From positions 10,641,577-10,705,576 of the forward strand of contig NC_134417.1 of the NCBI RefSeq assembly GCF_030867145.1: DNA of 64,000 nt, given 5' to 3'. The translations under genes and the position numbers were made by a program. The notes under the pieces were generated by a model. It did no database searches, had not been told where the DNA came from, and saw only the letters and a program-made list of their open reading frames with translations. Positions 40,601 to 49,404 of this stretch are shown here, piece by piece. The DNA comes from Opisthocomus hoazin. Lineage: Eukaryota; Chordata; Aves; Opisthocomiformes; Opisthocomidae. Every line of letters starts with the position of its first letter. Position 1 is the first letter of the stretch.

Positions 40601-43600
40601 CCACCACTGCAAACACTCTAGGGTTAAGCTGAACTGGACTTCAGATCATGCAGTTGTGAGTAGCAGCCTGTGTGAGGAGGAGAGAAGTAGCATTGACTGG
40701 TACAGCTCTGTGAAGGTAATTTGTGAAAGCTTCTTCAAAGACTACTTTCAGTTGTAGAGTATCATGTATAATTTTCTCATTTGAAAAGAAACTGTAAGGT
40801 AGGACATAACCCTTGGAGGCTGTCATGACCATGAATTCAGTCAATACGTCTGGTTTTGTGTTTATTTCCCATATCCATTAACATGTTTTGTTCCTTTGCA
40901 ATTTACAGCGCAGAACTCTGCAAATGCAGGTTTTGCAAACTTTGATGCATTTGGACAGCCTAGTGGCTCAAGTAGTTTTGGAGGTTTCCCCACAGCAAGT
41001 CAGTCTTCTTTTGAGCCCCAAAATACAGGTAGAACTCCTAGCACTTTTGATTAATACTTAATTGAAATAATCCTTACCTTTATGCTGGAAGGTACTTAAG
41101 TTGAGTTTTTCTTGCATCTGCTTACTTTAATGCAATCAAGCCATCTGAAGCTCTGGGGAAACTCAAAATGAATTTCTTCTGTTTGGTGTTGATTTTGGTT
41201 GTGTTTTTTTTTTTGCTAATGCTACTGAGAAGTCTGATTTATGGCACTATGTGTTTGTTAGCTCTACACCTGAAATAACTATGAAAAGAGTAAGCTGTAC
41301 TGCTTTTGATAAATATTGAATGGACTCTGTATCTTGTAAGAGAAGTGTTTAAGTAGACCCAAAAGCACATCACAGTACCAAACAAAAGTGTGTGTCTGTA
41401 TGTATAACACATGCACACACTTCAGTATATTTGACTTCATGTGTAGAGCCTATTGCTAAGATTTGTTTTGCTTTCCTTTAATTTGATCATGCTTTAGAAC
41501 TTCTGCTTGAGCTGACACTTGCTGTTTGTCTAGATCTTTGGCTGACTGACTTTCTTTTCCTTTTTTTTTTTTTTCTTTTGAGTGTGGTGGTGTTTTAAAC
41601 TTTTTTCAAATTTTCTTTCTCCCTTCTTATGTTAACTTTAACCCCCACACAATTTCTGGCTGTCCAGCGTTCAGAACGCTTTCATCTAGCTGCAGTTTTG
41701 GTGAATTTACTTCAGCTTTTCCTCTCCAGGCTGTACACAGTAAGTTCCACGCAGTGGAAAACTCAGCTTGCTTCATTTTGTGCCATTGTAGTGTAGCATC
41801 TTCATTCCTACTGTTGCCTGTGTTTTAACTTACTGGTTATGCTAATAGGAAGTTCTGTGTTCTGTAGTATGAGTGAAATCCTCAACTGTTATAAAATGTG
41901 ATACACTTAATGGAACAACTCATTTCAATTTAAGTATGTAACCTGCCTAGATTAAATTATCAGGACATTGAAGAGATGGAAGCTCATGGTTTCATATTTG
42001 AACAGAAGTTCAGTTGTGTGGACCTAAGTGAGATTTTTAAAACTGACTTCTATATCTCTGATGTCAGTGGAGACTTGGTATAAAAAGAGCTGTGTTGTGT
42101 CTTCCCCCTCACCTCTTTTCTGATTTGATGTAGTCTAAAAATCCGAGAACAGAGAACCACACTATGTCTCCAAACCTTGACATGAAATCATCCTACTTTT
42201 GGACTTTTAGGCACTGTTTTTTCTGTAGAACGATGACTGACATCTAAAATGGTTAAACATTGTACCATAAGTAAATGTAAATGGTAGCTATTTGTTAGAC
42301 ACAACAGGAAAATGAAGCTTCTATATTTGAATATTAAAGATTCAGACAAATACTTCTTTTTCTAGCAAAATGTTATTGTCAAAAGTACTTTAACAGCAAA
42401 TAGATAGCAGCATATAGCTTTTAAGATCAAATTATGGCTGTGATCAAGCTGTTGAAGTTTGAGGGTTTATTTTGTCCCTGATCTGCAGACTGAAAAACAT
42501 AAAAAAAAAAAAATTCTTTTTCTGCTGACCCAGTGTAACTTTGAAGGAAATGAGAAAGGGTCTTAAATGTGTGGGATGGGGCAGGGAAACATCTTGCCTT
42601 ATGTAACCACAGAGAGGCAGGATTATGGTGCGATCATTTACAGTTAGAGAGACATTTTCTAGCTTTGGAGTGTTGATCATATTTAACTTAATTTGTTACA
42701 GGTGGAAGCGCTGGATCAGTGAATGCTAACTTTGCTCACTTTGATAACTTCCCCAAATCCTCCAGTGCTGATTTTGGAGCCTTCAATGCTTCTCAGAGCA
42801 ACGCAACAGCAACTGCAGTCAGTAAAGCTGCAGTGAATAAACTGAATCTCCAGTCAGCTGACAAATACGCAGCTCTTGCTAATTTAGACAATATTTTCAG
42901 CGCAGGACAAGGTATTAAACTGATTCTTTGACTTGCATATTCTATGTGTATATACTTACCACAACAATGGCTGTGCTTGTCAAAATAGTAACCGTGTTTC
43001 AAAATGTCCTTTCTTTAAGTTATCAGTAGAATTTCATGTCGGTGTACCCTTCGTGTGTAAGATCTTAAGTTTTAAGACGATATCACTCCAAAAGAGTGTC
43101 ATCAGAAAACTGCTTTTTTGGGAACCTGCTTCCTATCAAGATGAATAACTCTAATTGGAAATATCTAAATTATTGTTGCAATGGTGAAAACATAAAAAGA
43201 TAAAACTTTTGTGATAAAACTTATAGTGAAGGCTCTTGAGTGGAGAGCTACAGTTGTTGCAGAGAACTGCCAGAGTAGCTTTCGTATCTCTGCCACAATG
43301 AGATTTGGTTTTGGTTTTTTATAACCCAGTAGCTGTGATACTTCGATTTAGTTGATTTTAAGTTAAGGAGAGAAAAAAACCTAGTTATTCTGTAACTTTT
43401 TTTCTTCTCAAATGGTGTATAAAAACTTGTTGGTTTGTAACGTAGAGCTTTGTTCTCAAATGGATTGTTTGAGGGTATGTGTGTTGTTAGATTTTCTAGC
43501 TGAAATTGAGTCGTCATTTTCCAGGGAAACCAGGGGCTCTTTGGAGCTGCAGAATATCTATAGAAGCATGACACTTTGCTAATAGCTAATGGCTTGTTAA

Positions 43601-46600
43601 ACTTTTTTTTTCCTGTGCCCTAGTGCATGTTTAATTTTTCAGTCTGAAATTTAAACTGTTCATGAACGTTCATTTAGTTTTTAACATTGGCAGGCCAGAA
43701 AGTGGGACCATCTTCATTACTTTTAATCTGGTTTCTTTGTTTCTAGGTGGTAGTGAGCAAGGAAGTGGCTTCAGTACAGTAGTGTCAGCATCAGCAGGTC
43801 CTGCGTTGTCAGCCCCACATCAGTCAAGTGCATCTTCAGACAAGTATGCGGCTCTAGCAGAATTAGACAGCGTGTTCAGCTCCACAGCAACCTCTAGTAA
43901 CGCATATACTTCCACCAGTAATGTTAGCAGGTACTTTGTTAGAAGTAGCTGACTTTCTATATGGACTTCAGCAATATGCAGAAAAGTAGCTCAGAGTTGT
44001 TTCTCGAGTCTGGTTTTACTTTTTATCTAAATGGGAAAATGTTGAAGGAGTTTAGAGGTACTGCTGAAACTGCATCCTTTGTTTTAAATAATAGTATTAC
44101 TGTCCGATAGGATATTATAAGATAAAATTAAAAATACTTTCTATCAGCAGAATGTTCTCTACACCTTTCTAGTCATTACATGCTAAACCTGTTAGATGGT
44201 AACACTTTCCTGTACAGAATATCTGCATGCATACTGGAAATCATGGCATCATCCCTGGCAAAAAAAAAAAAATTTCAGATATTTATAATGTAAATGGTGC
44301 CAACCACTTATTTTTTTAGATTATTAAAATAATAAATACCAAATGCCTGTTATACCTCTGCTTGGTATTGCAAGTGCCCCTAAAGCTTCTGCTTTGCAAC
44401 CTTTACGCTGATGGCATCTGTTCAATATTCTTTCTCCTGCTGTTGGTGGAGATGACTTTTGATTGCTCAGCACTAGTTATAGTCTCTGACCCTGGCATTA
44501 GGGGCTCAGTTCCTGGCATCAGTGAATTATTTTGCAGTTCGCAAACTGCACATAAGCATTCCTTTTCTTTTACATGTCAACAGTAACTGTAAGTGGTATT
44601 TAATTGTTAAGCAAGCAATTCTGACTTCACTGAATGTATGAATTATTTTCAGCAATGCTTTTGGAACAGTACCCGTGGCTGCTACTGCACAGACACAGCC
44701 TGCATCTTCGAGTGTGCCTGCTCCATTTGGAGGTATAGAAGTGTGTTACTAACACCTTTTGTGGACTGTAAGCAAACGTCTTACTGATTTGTAGTTGATA
44801 GTGCTATACTTTGACACTAGTGATACTGAAGTTACTAAGGATGCCAAAAAGTACTGCTGTTGTCATGCATTTCAAATTAAGCATTACATTATAAATTCCT
44901 AATTTTTCTTGTGACTTTAGACACTTATATATCTCTCTCTAAAAACTGTATAAACTTAATGAGTCAGATTTAGCTATTCTTAAAAGACTTCATTAAGTAA
45001 AATGTTTTTAATCTTTCAGCAACACCTTCCACAAATCCATTTGTAGCTGCCCCAGTTGCCCCAGTGGCACCTTCAACAAATCCATTCCAGACCAACAGCC
45101 GAGGAGCAACAGGTTAGGAAAAAATATTGCTAAGTGTTTGAGAAACTTTCTTTCAAGACTTGCACTGATTCTTTTCTTCGTAGCTGTGTAATTTGTTCCT
45201 TAAAGATTTTCTGTAATATCTGTCTCTAGTCTATTTGACATGTTCTGTGTTTGTTCGGTGTAGAGTACAGTATTTAAGAATAGGCTGCAGAAATCAACTT
45301 CAGCTACTCTTTTGAGAGAAGTCATGTTTTTTTATTGAGCTGAGGACTTATTTTCCTGTTTCTGGCCCTGTCGTAGGATTTCAAATGGTGGCCACGAAAA
45401 ATATCAAAATGATCTGTTTAAGATCTTCCAATACTACTTAAGCTATTTGTAGCCTGTGTATTGCCACTTGGGTACCTTCCCGGACTATAACCTTGGCTTT
45501 GAAGCATGCTTTGTAGCAGGTTGCCCTGAAATCGGGGATCTTGAAAGCCCTGCTGCTAAGATGGTACACTTGCTTTTTTAATTTCTTTCTCACTTCAAAG
45601 TCCTGAAAACACTCAAAACCAAAGAGCCTGGAGATAGAACCACGAAAGACAAGGCTTTTGGGCTGTTAACGCCTCACCAGTCTGCTCGTTCAGTGCATTG
45701 GTGGTGTCCTTTATTTTTCTCTTCTGTAACAGTAAAATGTATGTTTAAATATAATCTTTACACTTGTGAATTACATTAATTATCTGGGGGAGGATTCTGT
45801 GGAATCGTAATTCCATAGACAAAGACTTAATTGCTTCCTAAAAAAGCAAACATGCTTTTCTTTAAAATACTGAACTTGGATTTAGATGACTGCTAGATTA
45901 TGCTAATTTTCTTCTCCAAAGGCACTGCTAAATTTTGGCACTTGTATCTATTAACTGATCTTCTACAGATTGAAATCTGCTGATGTATGTATTTTAACAT
46001 TGAATTATGTTTTGCACAAAGTTTTAGGTAGGTTGAGTTAAAGTGATCAGGCTAAGTTAAAACTGATACTATCAAATTCATGTCCTCTGCTAAAATGAGT
46101 TCTCTTTTCAGTCCCTTCTGAGATATTATGCAGTTAAACTTGTTCAGTTACTTTAATGCCCAAAATATCTTTTTCCTTCTTTTAATCTCATTCCTATCTG
46201 TGCTATTTTGGGTCATCGTGAAGAATTTGTAGCTGCTTTAGATAAATTTAAATACGGCAACTCTGTCCTTCCACTTTCTAAACTGCTATCCTTGGCTTGC
46301 AGAGGTTCTAACCCTTTGGTAGCTATACTGATGTTAGGTACTAGGTAACAGAGATACTGACTATAAGTAAAGATGATATTCTACCCCTTTCAGTGTAAGC
46401 TGTAAACTTGTAGCTTGTCCTTTTATGCTTAGCTTGCTTTCTGCATGAACTTTGTGATTTATTACATGGGAGTTTGCAGCATTTATTTCTGGTGGTTTTC
46501 TTAGCTTAATCTATTGCTGGTCATGCTATGGACAAATTGTTGGATACATATATGTGTGTATATTGCTCTTTCTATATAAACTAAGAAATGACTGTTCAAG

Positions 46601-49404
46601 AGTGTATAAATGATTTGACATTGTCTGGTCTCTTTGTGGCTTCCATAAGGCCTCTCGGGAGCAATGCACTCTCACATATTTCCTCAGGCTCATTTTGGTA
46701 GGTGGCCACATTTGGTATCAAGTTTCTTGTGGCTAATTGTTCTTGCTTGTAAAAGCTTATTGATAGCTATCTGGTTCTCTGCACATAGAATTTTGGAATA
46801 CTTTCCATGTTTCAAAATGGAGTGGGTGTGGGTATTTGGCAACTGGGCAAAGAGAGAAGAGCATACATAGACAAACCTATTAAGCAACTAAAACAAAACC
46901 ATTATTGATATCCTCCATGGTCATGATACCATGCTAACAAGTTGAATGACTTGAAGTTTCTACCAACAGTAGCTTGATGCCTTTAGGGATATCCCAAGTC
47001 ACTGCTCATTTTGTTGTGTTTTTGTTTGATGTCTTAGCAAGATTTCCTGTTGAATAGCTTCCCTGCTAACTGTTACTTGAGAACAATGTTAGTACATCAG
47101 TTTTGCGTGTACTTTGTCAACAGTTTATGTTTGTATAATGTCTTGCCCTTGAATACTTTTGGGGTAAATTTTTCAACTAATAACTAAACTATATTCATTA
47201 ACTATATTATTTTTTTAAAACAGACGAGCTTGCATAAAATCTAACTTGTAGCATTTCAAAAGAAAACTCTTACTGTTTTCTAGAATAAAATGCCTAGTGT
47301 CTGTATGTGTACTGAAAAAACTTCTATCTGCTTCTCCTTTCAAGAATAACTCCCAAAAGAGTGAATAATGGTTTTGTTACTACATTTTTGCACTTGATGT
47401 GCTCCTGTTTATTTGCTGAAGGCATGTGGAATTGCATATGAGCTGTGGGTTCTTTACTTGAAATGCTCAGCAGAGAATCAGATGAAAAGTTTTGGGGTTT
47501 TTTTGTTGTTTTAAGTCTTACTTCAATAGTAAGAGCATTTGCAATAGGAACCCTGTGTGCAAATAATGTGCATGGTGAGAATTTTCTTTACAGTAGCATT
47601 AAGAATGGGATGGAGAGAGGGGATGCATGTATCCCTTATGATTTTGTTTTTTCCTTGTAACTTCCTGTAATGCAGCTTAAAGTAGGAAGAGCCAATCGTG
47701 CTTTTCTCAGAAGGAGAAAAACAGAGGGGCTTATGCTGCCTGAAAGTGCTTGCTTCTGATGTGTACAGACTTTTACCAGAAAAACTCTGGGGGAAGTATA
47801 TAATAACATAGAGAATGTAAAAAATAATTTCCTTTTCAGAAAGTATATCTGAATGTGCTGGATCTAGTAAATTTTAAATTATTCCATTCATTTTCAAAGT
47901 GCTAAAGTAAATTATGCACCTAGTGGGTGGCGACCCAAGCTAACAAATTGGTTCAGTTGCTGTAGAAGTTGAGCTTTGCTTTTGTATGGCCACTGAGGCA
48001 TTAGAAGAGTTTTCATAACATGGCGTTATAGTAATTTGTCTCACAAAAAAAGTGATTTCTTACAAATAATTGAATGTTGATTTTTTTTTTTTGCCTACCA
48101 GCAGCAACATTTGGAACTGCATCCATGAGCATGCCTGCAGGATTTGGAACTCCTGCCTCCTACAGTCTTCCTACTAGTTTTAGCGGCAACTTCCAGCAGC
48201 CCACATTCCCAACCCAGGCAGCTTTTCCTCAACAGACTGCTTTTGCTCAGCAGCCAAATGGTAGGTCCATACATTTTAGATAACCTTGTTTAAAGTAGAA
48301 ATGTGGAGAAAAGGGTCTGTCTGTAGTTAGCAGTAATGGGTGCATATTTATTTCTATATGAACTTGATGATAATACTGGTGAAGGGTGCCCACACTGTTT
48401 TGGCTCTGTAGTTGAGCTTTCTGACTTGGCTGTGTACAGTGATGTAACTGAAATTTTACCATTATCTGATACTAAAATTATAAGTATTCCCAGGCTTACA
48501 GGGTTTTTATGCAAGAAGGATTGTTTTATCTTCATTTCTGGAGTGTCTGCAACAGATTGTAATACTTTCTCTAACTTCATAGAACATAGGCAAGAGAAAA
48601 TTGGAAAGTACTTCCTCCCTAAATTTAAATGACAAAATAACATTTTAAAAGTGTGTATGTAGAAATTGGAAATTGATTAGTTACAAACAGTTGAAAACAA
48701 ACAAAAACCCCAGCCATATTTTTTTACACTTATGCTCCTGATACTGTTTAAGTGGGATCAGTCCTGCTGATTGCGCAGTGAAAGCTTCTACTTACTTTTG
48801 TGGGGGAGCTGCAGCAAAGAAGTCTTTAAAGATTGGTTACTAGTATTAATGTTTTCCACTTGTCTTTCCAAGGAGCAGGTTTTGCTGCATTTGGACAGGC
48901 AAAGCCTGTAGTAACTCCTTTTGGACAAGTTGCAGCTGTTGGAGTATCTAGTAACCCTTTTATGGTAAGTGAATTGTTGCATGATATTAATAACTTCTGT
49001 ATGTCTCGAAGAGGCATGATCTGTAAAACTTTTTAATTTAGACACACACAAGGATTTTTTTTTTTGCTTCAAATAAGGGAAGGCAGCATGTGACTCTCCT
49101 AAATGCATTTCAGGATTATGATGACATGGCATTTGTAAGGCTGTTCAAATCAAAACAGAGATGCTTGTATACCATGCTCTTACAGTAGCGTAATTTCGGA
49201 GAACCGCCAAAAAAGACTGCAACATAAACCAGAAATACTTCCTGATAGGTTGTTTTCTTTGTTATATATCCTGCATTTACAATTTACAATATGGAAAAAA
49301 ATCTTAAATACTTGCCTTATTTTTCTTCTTCCATTTTCCCCCAGGCTGGTGCACCAACAGGACAATTTCCAACAGGAAGCTCATCAACCAATCCTTTCTT
49401 ATAG
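12975..49404 (+). CDS. AGFG1: AGFG1: ArfGAP with FG repeats 1 (Hrb/RIP), 13 constitutive exons plus one cassette exon
   Basis: Exons joined: 12975-13141, 22181-22274, 32599-32714, 33246-33408, 34311-34467, 40909-41028, (41668-41739 optional), 42702-42911, 43747-43930, 44653-44732, 45020-45112, 48102-48260, 48873-48964, 49345-49404. Every junction is GT-AG and the frame closes, giving 564 aa (588 with the cassette); the human protein is about 562 aa. Residues 1 to about 135 form an ArfGAP domain with zinc finger CX2CX16CX2C (C29, C32, C49, C52) and the arginine-finger position R57 four residues on. The rest is a low-complexity S/T/A/Q/F region with FG dipeptides, two DKYAALAxLDxxFS repeats and four NPF motifs, the last ending the protein. 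Family knowledge: it binds EH-domain proteins such as EPS15, acts in clathrin-mediated trafficking of VAMP7, and is a host cofactor of HIV Rev. The start has a good context (GGCCATGG). Confidence 0.97.
13142..22180 (+). other. AGFG1: AGFG1 intron 1 (9.0 kb)
   Basis: Begins in the CpG island and becomes AT-rich. I see no exon, RNA gene or identifiable transposon in it, only homopolymer and TA/TG-rich stretches such as 17208-17217 (poly-T) and 17248-17270. The acceptor is TTCTTTTAG at 22172-22180. Confidence 0.8.
22181..22274 (+). CDS. AGFG1: AGFG1 coding exon 2
   Basis: 94 nt, completing codon 56 and encoding to residue 87 ([17 protein letters not shown]...). It opens with R57, the arginine-finger position of the CX2CX16CX2CX4R ArfGAP motif, so the zinc finger and its arginine are split by intron 1. 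Donor GTAAGT; next intron phase 0. Confidence 0.96.
22275..32598 (+). other. AGFG1: AGFG1 intron 2 (10.3 kb)
   Basis: The largest intron in the window. No exon or recognisable transposon seen. It holds an 11-bp perfect inverted repeat at 30598-30631 followed by an 11-base G run (30632-30642), and AT/TG-rich simple sequence near 23418-23450 and 23580-23625. Confidence 0.75.
30598..30631. repeat. 11-bp perfect inverted repeat next to a G11 tract
   Basis: TTCAGTATTGG (30598-30608) and its exact reverse complement (30621-30631) flank a 12-nt spacer. An uninterrupted run of 11 G follows at 30632-30642. It could fold as a hairpin in the transcript. Confidence 0.7.
32599..32714 (+). CDS. AGFG1: AGFG1 coding exon 3
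   Basis: 116 nt encoding residues 88-125 and two bases of W126 ([15 protein letters not shown]... to ...EKYEKKR). This is the second half of the ArfGAP fold. Donor GTAAGA at 32715. Confidence 0.96.
32715..34310 (+). other. AGFG1: AGFG1 introns 3 and 4 (flanking exon 4)
   Basis: Intron 3 is 32715-33245 and intron 4 is 33409-34310. Both are AT-rich with no other feature seen. Read-through of the exon 4 donor would add about 30 unrelated codons and stop at 33496-33498, which looks like ordinary intron, not an alternative end. Confidence 0.75.
33246..33408 (+). CDS. AGFG1: AGFG1 coding exon 4
   Basis: 163 nt encoding W126 (split) to Q180: [16 protein letters not shown], a serine-rich linker, then [12 protein letters not shown] and HLNKGTPSQ. 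It marks the end of the ArfGAP domain and the start of the disordered region. Donor GTGAGT. Confidence 0.96.
34311..34467 (+). CDS. AGFG1: AGFG1 coding exon 5
   Basis: 157 nt encoding residues 181-232 plus one base ([20 protein letters not shown]... [12 protein letters not shown]). It contains the motif [12 protein letters not shown], of an acidic/hydrophobic type often used for adaptor binding, and the first NFAxF unit. Donor GTAAGT. Confidence 0.96.
37783..37966 (+). repeat. 92-bp tandem duplication spanning the LTR edge
   Basis: 37783-37874 and 37875-37966 are direct repeats differing at one base (A versus G in the CCCC(A/G)TTGACT segment). The unit contains about 73 bp of host flank plus the first 19 bp of the LTR (TGTGGTGGGTTGCCCTAGG), so duplication happened after the LTR inserted. 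Near-identity implies a fairly recent event. Confidence 0.92.
37948..38658 (-). mobile_element. Avian ERV LTR, left part (interrupted by CR1)
   Basis: Starts TGTGGTGGGTTGCCC and continues through GGTGCCCACCGAGC, GGGAGATCACTCGCC and repeated CTCCANCRTGGGC-like units, a pattern I recognise from a widespread neoavian LTR. It breaks at about 38658, where CR1 sequence begins, and resumes at 39302. Together the two parts make roughly 1.03 kb, typical of one solo LTR. Sense orientation is probably minus, judged from memory of the family. No clear target-site duplication is visible. Confidence 0.82.
38659..39301 (+). mobile_element. CR1 LINE 3' fragment, inserted inside the LTR
   Basis: A 5'-truncated CR1 of about 640 bp. 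It opens GCTGAACATGAGCCAGCAGT, runs through the end of ORF2 and the short 3' region (GAGTCACCATCCCTGGAGGT, TTTCCAACCTTAATGA) and ends in the CR1-type terminal repeat TGACTCTGTGATTCT. CR1 elements usually lack target-site duplications and are 5'-truncated, as here. LTR sequence lies on both sides, so this insertion is the younger of the two. Confidence 0.95.
38668..38913 (+). pseudogene. Degenerate C-terminal fragment of CR1 ORF2 (reverse transcriptase-endonuclease protein)
   Basis: 81 open codons starting [14 protein letters not shown] and including [20 protein letters not shown], the conserved tail of CR1 ORF2. A TAG at 38911-38913 interrupts the frame just after ENKSCE, and related coding sequence continues beyond it ([13 protein letters not shown]-like). 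It lacks the polymerase and endonuclease domains and cannot be functional. Confidence 0.9.
39302..39618 (-). mobile_element. Avian ERV LTR, right part
   Basis: Resumes the LTR after the CR1: GAGCTGCAGGGGAATCTGTG, CCTTGGTGTCTGCAGGGTTG, then a TTAAATATGTTACCAC stretch and a terminus near AAACCCAATATGCA. On the minus strand the AT-rich stretch at about 39446-39458 would be a TATA-like region, consistent with minus orientation. The right end is placed to within a few bases. Confidence 0.8.
40909..41028 (+). CDS. AGFG1: AGFG1 coding exon 6
   Basis: 120 nt, symmetric phase 1-1. Encodes [16 protein letters not shown]... [15 protein letters not shown], with two FG dipeptides and a second NFxxF-type unit. 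The donor is the weak GTAGAA, which fits alternative use of the following cassette exon. Confidence 0.96.
41668..41739 (+). CDS. AGFG1: AGFG1 cassette exon 7 (alternative, 24 codons)
   Basis: 72 nt bounded by acceptor CTGTCCAG and donor GTAAGT, phase 1-1. Spliced between exons 6 and 8 it encodes [20 protein letters not shown] plus QAVH and closes the frame. It matches the alternative segment I know from the long mammalian AGFG1 isoform ([14 protein letters not shown]...), so it is a conserved cassette exon. It adds one more FG dipeptide. A 14-base T run lies about 100 nt upstream. Confidence 0.9.
41740..42701 (+). other. AGFG1: AGFG1 intron 7
   Basis: AT-rich intron with no feature seen. An A-run of about 13 lies at 42501-42513. 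The acceptor is TTGTTACAG. Confidence 0.7.
42702..42911 (+). CDS. AGFG1: AGFG1 coding exon 8
   Basis: 210 nt, phase 1-1. Encodes [20 protein letters not shown], one FG (ADFGAF) and the first copy of the [14 protein letters not shown] repeat. Donor GTATTA. Confidence 0.96.
42912..43746 (+). other. AGFG1: AGFG1 intron 8
   Basis: No feature seen. Ends with a pyrimidine-rich tract and TTTCTAG acceptor. Confidence 0.7.
43747..43930 (+). CDS. AGFG1: AGFG1 coding exon 9
   Basis: 184 nt encoding [17 protein letters not shown]... and the second repeat copy [14 protein letters not shown], followed by a Ser/Thr-rich tract. It leaves phase 2, unlike its neighbours. Donor is the weak GTACTT. Confidence 0.96.
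43931..44652 (+). other. AGFG1: AGFG1 intron 9
   Basis: No feature seen apart from an A12 tract near 44261-44272. Confidence 0.7.
44653..44732 (+). CDS. AGFG1: AGFG1 coding exon 10
   Basis: 80 nt encoding [20 protein letters not shown] and VPAPFG, two FG dipeptides. Donor GTATAG (weak). It is followed by a 287-nt intron. Confidence 0.95.
45020..45112 (+). CDS. AGFG1: AGFG1 coding exon 11
   Basis: 93 nt, phase 1-1. Encodes two STNPF units ([15 protein letters not shown] then [13 protein letters not shown]), a small internal DNA duplication. NPF is the EH-domain ligand used to bind EPS15-type proteins. Donor GTTAGG is poor. Confidence 0.96.
45113..48101 (+). other. AGFG1: AGFG1 intron 11 (3.0 kb)
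   Basis: Contains the candidate 48-nt exon at 46650-46697 and TA/TG-rich simple sequence near 46547-46563. It ends in a T-rich tract with tandem acceptor ACCAGCAG. No transposon recognised. Confidence 0.7.
46650..46697 (+). CDS. AGFG1: Candidate AGFG1 cassette exon (16 codons) in intron 11
   Basis: 48 nt bounded by acceptor TTCCATAAG, preceded by a T-rich tract, and donor GTAGGT. Its phase is 1-1, exactly matching exons 11 and 12. Inserted there it encodes [16 protein letters not shown] with no stop and the frame continues. Composition (G, S, F, Q, A, P) suits the region. I cannot confirm it is a known isoform; a chance match to both splice sites and phase is possible for so short a segment. 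Confidence 0.55.
48102..48260 (+). CDS. AGFG1: AGFG1 coding exon 12
   Basis: 159 nt, phase 1-1. Encodes [18 protein letters not shown]... and a Q/F/P/A-rich tract ending QQPNG, two FG dipeptides. The acceptor is a tandem CAGCAG; use of the upstream AG gives the extra alanine present in the human protein, so that AG is chosen. Donor GTAGGT. Confidence 0.96.
48261..48872 (+). other. AGFG1: AGFG1 intron 12
   Basis: 612-nt intron with no additional feature. A 98-codon + frame and a 117-codon - frame inside it are chance open frames. Confidence 0.7.
48873..48964 (+). CDS. AGFG1: AGFG1 coding exon 13
   Basis: 92 nt encoding [18 protein letters not shown]... SSNPFM: two FG dipeptides and the third NPF. 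Donor GTAAGT, phase 0. Confidence 0.96.
48965..49344 (+). other. AGFG1: AGFG1 intron 13
   Basis: 380-nt intron ending in a strong pyrimidine tract and CCCCCAG acceptor. Nothing else seen. Confidence 0.7.
49345..49404 (+). CDS. AGFG1: AGFG1 last coding exon 14
   Basis: Encodes [19 protein letters not shown] and the TAG stop (49402-49404). The C-terminal NPFL is the fourth NPF motif and ends the protein, as in mammals. Confidence 0.97.
   Translation, partial: AGAPTGQFPTGSSSTNPFL

Larger units (their letters stand above)
34468..40908 (+). other. AGFG1: AGFG1 intron 5 (6.4 kb) with nested repeats
   Basis: Contains the 92-bp tandem duplication (37783-37966) and an LTR split by a CR1 element (37948-39618). 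No additional exon seen. The remaining sequence is AT-rich and unremarkable. Confidence 0.8.

Noticed and set aside
46292-46352. Second possible micro-exon in intron 11 after a TTGCAG acceptor
   Set aside because: In the required phase it meets a TAG after five codons.
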